Source: Planctomycetota bacterium | GTDB taxonomy: Bacteria > Planctomycetota > Phycisphaerae > SM23-33 | Direction of reading: 5' to 3' | DNA: 7,266 bases | Assembly: GCA_021160865.1 (NCBI GenBank) | Contig: JAGHBS010000233.1 | Location: 1 to 7,266 of the forward strand | Shown: positions 6,255 through 7,266 of the stretch, piece after piece | Position numbering within the stretch: position 1 is the first letter of the stretch | How the letters are laid out: each line of letters starts with the position of its first letter | The notes under the pieces: model-generated | What the model saw: the letters and a program-made list of their open reading frames with translations, nothing else | Told to the model about the DNA's origin: nothing | Database searches by the model: none | Program-made: the position numbers and the translations under genes

Positions 6255-7266
6255 ATGAATAGACATTTAAACAATATCTATCCATTCACAATCATTGCAA
6301 AGCCTGTAAGTGGCATTTGCAACCTTAACTGCAAATATTGTTATTATCTCTCCAAACCTAAAGAACTATATCCTCAGGTTAAAAACTTTCTAATGACCGA
6401 TGAAATATTATCCACTTTTATAGAACAATACATAAAGGCAATGCCTCAATATTGCAGTTTTCATTGGCAAGGAGGTGAACCTTTACTTGCAGGTAAGGAT
6501 TTTTTTAAAAAGATTGTATCCCTGCAGAATACTCATCGTCTACCTAACCAGATTATCACGAATGCACTTCAGACCAATGGAACATTGCTGGACGAAGAAT
6601 GGTGCGATTTCTTCAGAGAAAATAATTTCTTGATAGGAATTAGTATCGATGGTCCGCCTCAATGGCACAATTATTACAGAAAAGACAGGAATGGCAACCC
6701 TACATTCCATCAGACATGGGTAGGCTTGGAACTTCTTAAGAAAACAGGTGTTGATTTCAATGTGTTAGTAACTCTAAACAACAGAAATATTCCTCACGGG
6801 GGAAATATTTACAGATATTTTGCTAATAGAAGTATTCAACATCTTCAATTTATTCCGATAGTTGAACGTACAAAAGATGGAAAGATTGCGGATTTTTCCT
6901 GCAATGCGGAACAATATGGAAAATTCCTACTTGAAACCTTCGAAATATGGTTCAATAGAGATATTGGCAAAGTATCGGTTAGATTTTTCGATAATATAAT
7001 TCATGCAATTTTATATGGCCAATCTGAAATGTGCTGTTATGCTCGAAGATGCGCAAATGCATTTGTGTTGGAATTCAATGGTGATTTGTATGTGTGCGAC
7101 CACTTCGTTTTTCCAGAGTGGAAAATTGGGAATATATTAGAAACTCCCTTGATTGAGCTCCTGAAAAGTCCTAGAATCGAACAATTTGCTAAATTAAAGA
7201 CCGAACTGCCTGAAGTATGTAAAGATTGCGAATTTCTAAACTATTGCTGGTCAGGCTGTCCTAAGC
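6255..7266 (+). CDS. Anaerobic sulfatase-maturating enzyme (anSME), radical SAM/SPASM, 3' end cut by window edge
   Basis: The frame stays open from ATG 6255 to the window end (337 complete codons). An in-frame TAA directly before the ATG excludes a longer start. This class oxidises the sulfatase active-site Cys or Ser to formylglycine without oxygen. Cys22-x3-Cys26-x2-Cys29 binds the radical SAM 4Fe-4S cluster, and WQGGEPLL (71-78) is the glycine-rich SAM-contact motif in the form typical of anSMEs. ISIDGP (residues 126-131) also matches. The SPASM region has Cys260/261, Cys266, Cys281-Asp282 and Cys322, 325, 331, 335, with the class ending WSGCPK at the edge. From memory, these match the auxiliary-cluster Cys and the catalytic Asp of the Clostridium perfringens enzyme with a constant +5 offset. 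The last ligand Cys and C-terminus lie beyond the window. It sits 36 bp after the sulfatase. Arginine is mostly AGA/AGG, unlike the sulfatase. No clear Shine-Dalgarno is seen. Confidence 0.93.
   Translation, partial: MNRHLNNIYPFTIIAKPVSGICNLNCKYCYYLSKPKELYPQVKNFLMTDEILSTFIEQYIKAMPQYCSFHWQGGEPLLAGKDFFKKIVSLQNTHRLPNQIITNALQTNGTLLDEEWCDFFRENNFLIGISIDGPPQWHNYYRKDRNGNPTFHQTWVGLELLKKTGVDFNVLVTLNNRNIPHGGNIYRYFANRSIQHLQFIPIVERTKDGKIADFSCNAEQYGKFLLETFEIWFNRDIGKVSVRFFDNIIHAILYGQSEMCCYARRCANAFVLEFNGDLYVCDHFVFPEWKIGNILETPLIELLKSPRIEQFAKLKTELPEVCKDCEFLNYCWSGCPK

Overview
This 7.3 kb window looks like a carbohydrate-degradation neighbourhood from a bacterium of the Planctomycetota-Verrucomicrobiota-Lentisphaerota (PVC) type or a related uncultured group. 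The evidence is the gene mix: a Cys-type sulfatase next to an oxygen-independent sulfatase-maturating radical SAM enzyme, a cytoplasmic 'neutral ceramidase N-terminal' family protein, a secreted FN3/beta-helix protein, a UroD-like protein and a NagA-like amidohydrolase. That assignment is an inference from gene content, not from a phylogenetic marker. The maturase points to an organism that makes sulfatases under anoxic or low-oxygen conditions.

Layout. (1) Left edge to 1529, plus strand: the C-terminal part of a NagA-family deacetylase (cut by the window edge), overlapped by 8 bp by a GTG-started uroporphyrinogen-decarboxylase-like protein. (2) 1530-1609: a short convergent gap with no convincing terminator. 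(3) 4563 down to 1610, minus strand: a tight two-gene unit, a ceramidase-family hydrolase followed after 5 bp by an exported FN3 plus right-handed parallel beta-helix protein. (4) 4564-4700: an AT-rich divergent regulatory region with a plausible promoter for the rightward genes, an 8-bp direct repeat and a small palindrome. (5) 4701 to the right edge, plus strand: a type I sulfatase and, 36 bp later, an anaerobic sulfatase-maturating enzyme (anSME) that runs off the window while still in its SPASM domain.

How the parts may work together. The anSME oxidises the active-site Cys of the adjacent sulfatase (Cys53 in a Cys-Thr-Pro-Thr-Arg motif) to formylglycine. The sulfatase and the ceramidase-like protein both lack an export signal, whereas the beta-helix protein has a clear one. 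The simplest reading is that the beta-helix protein binds or cleaves a glycan outside the cytoplasm, and that imported sulfated and N- or O-acylated fragments are desulfated and deacylated inside. The NagA-like protein would fit such a pathway for amino-sugar derivatives. The substrate cannot be read from the sequence.

No RNA genes, CRISPR arrays, insertion sequences or phage genes are visible. All the genes belong to known families. The less ordinary points are the replaced metal ligands in the UroD-like protein, the short C-terminus of the NagA-like protein, the repeat/palindrome in the divergent promoter region, and the strong codon-use contrast between the maturase and its sulfatase partner.
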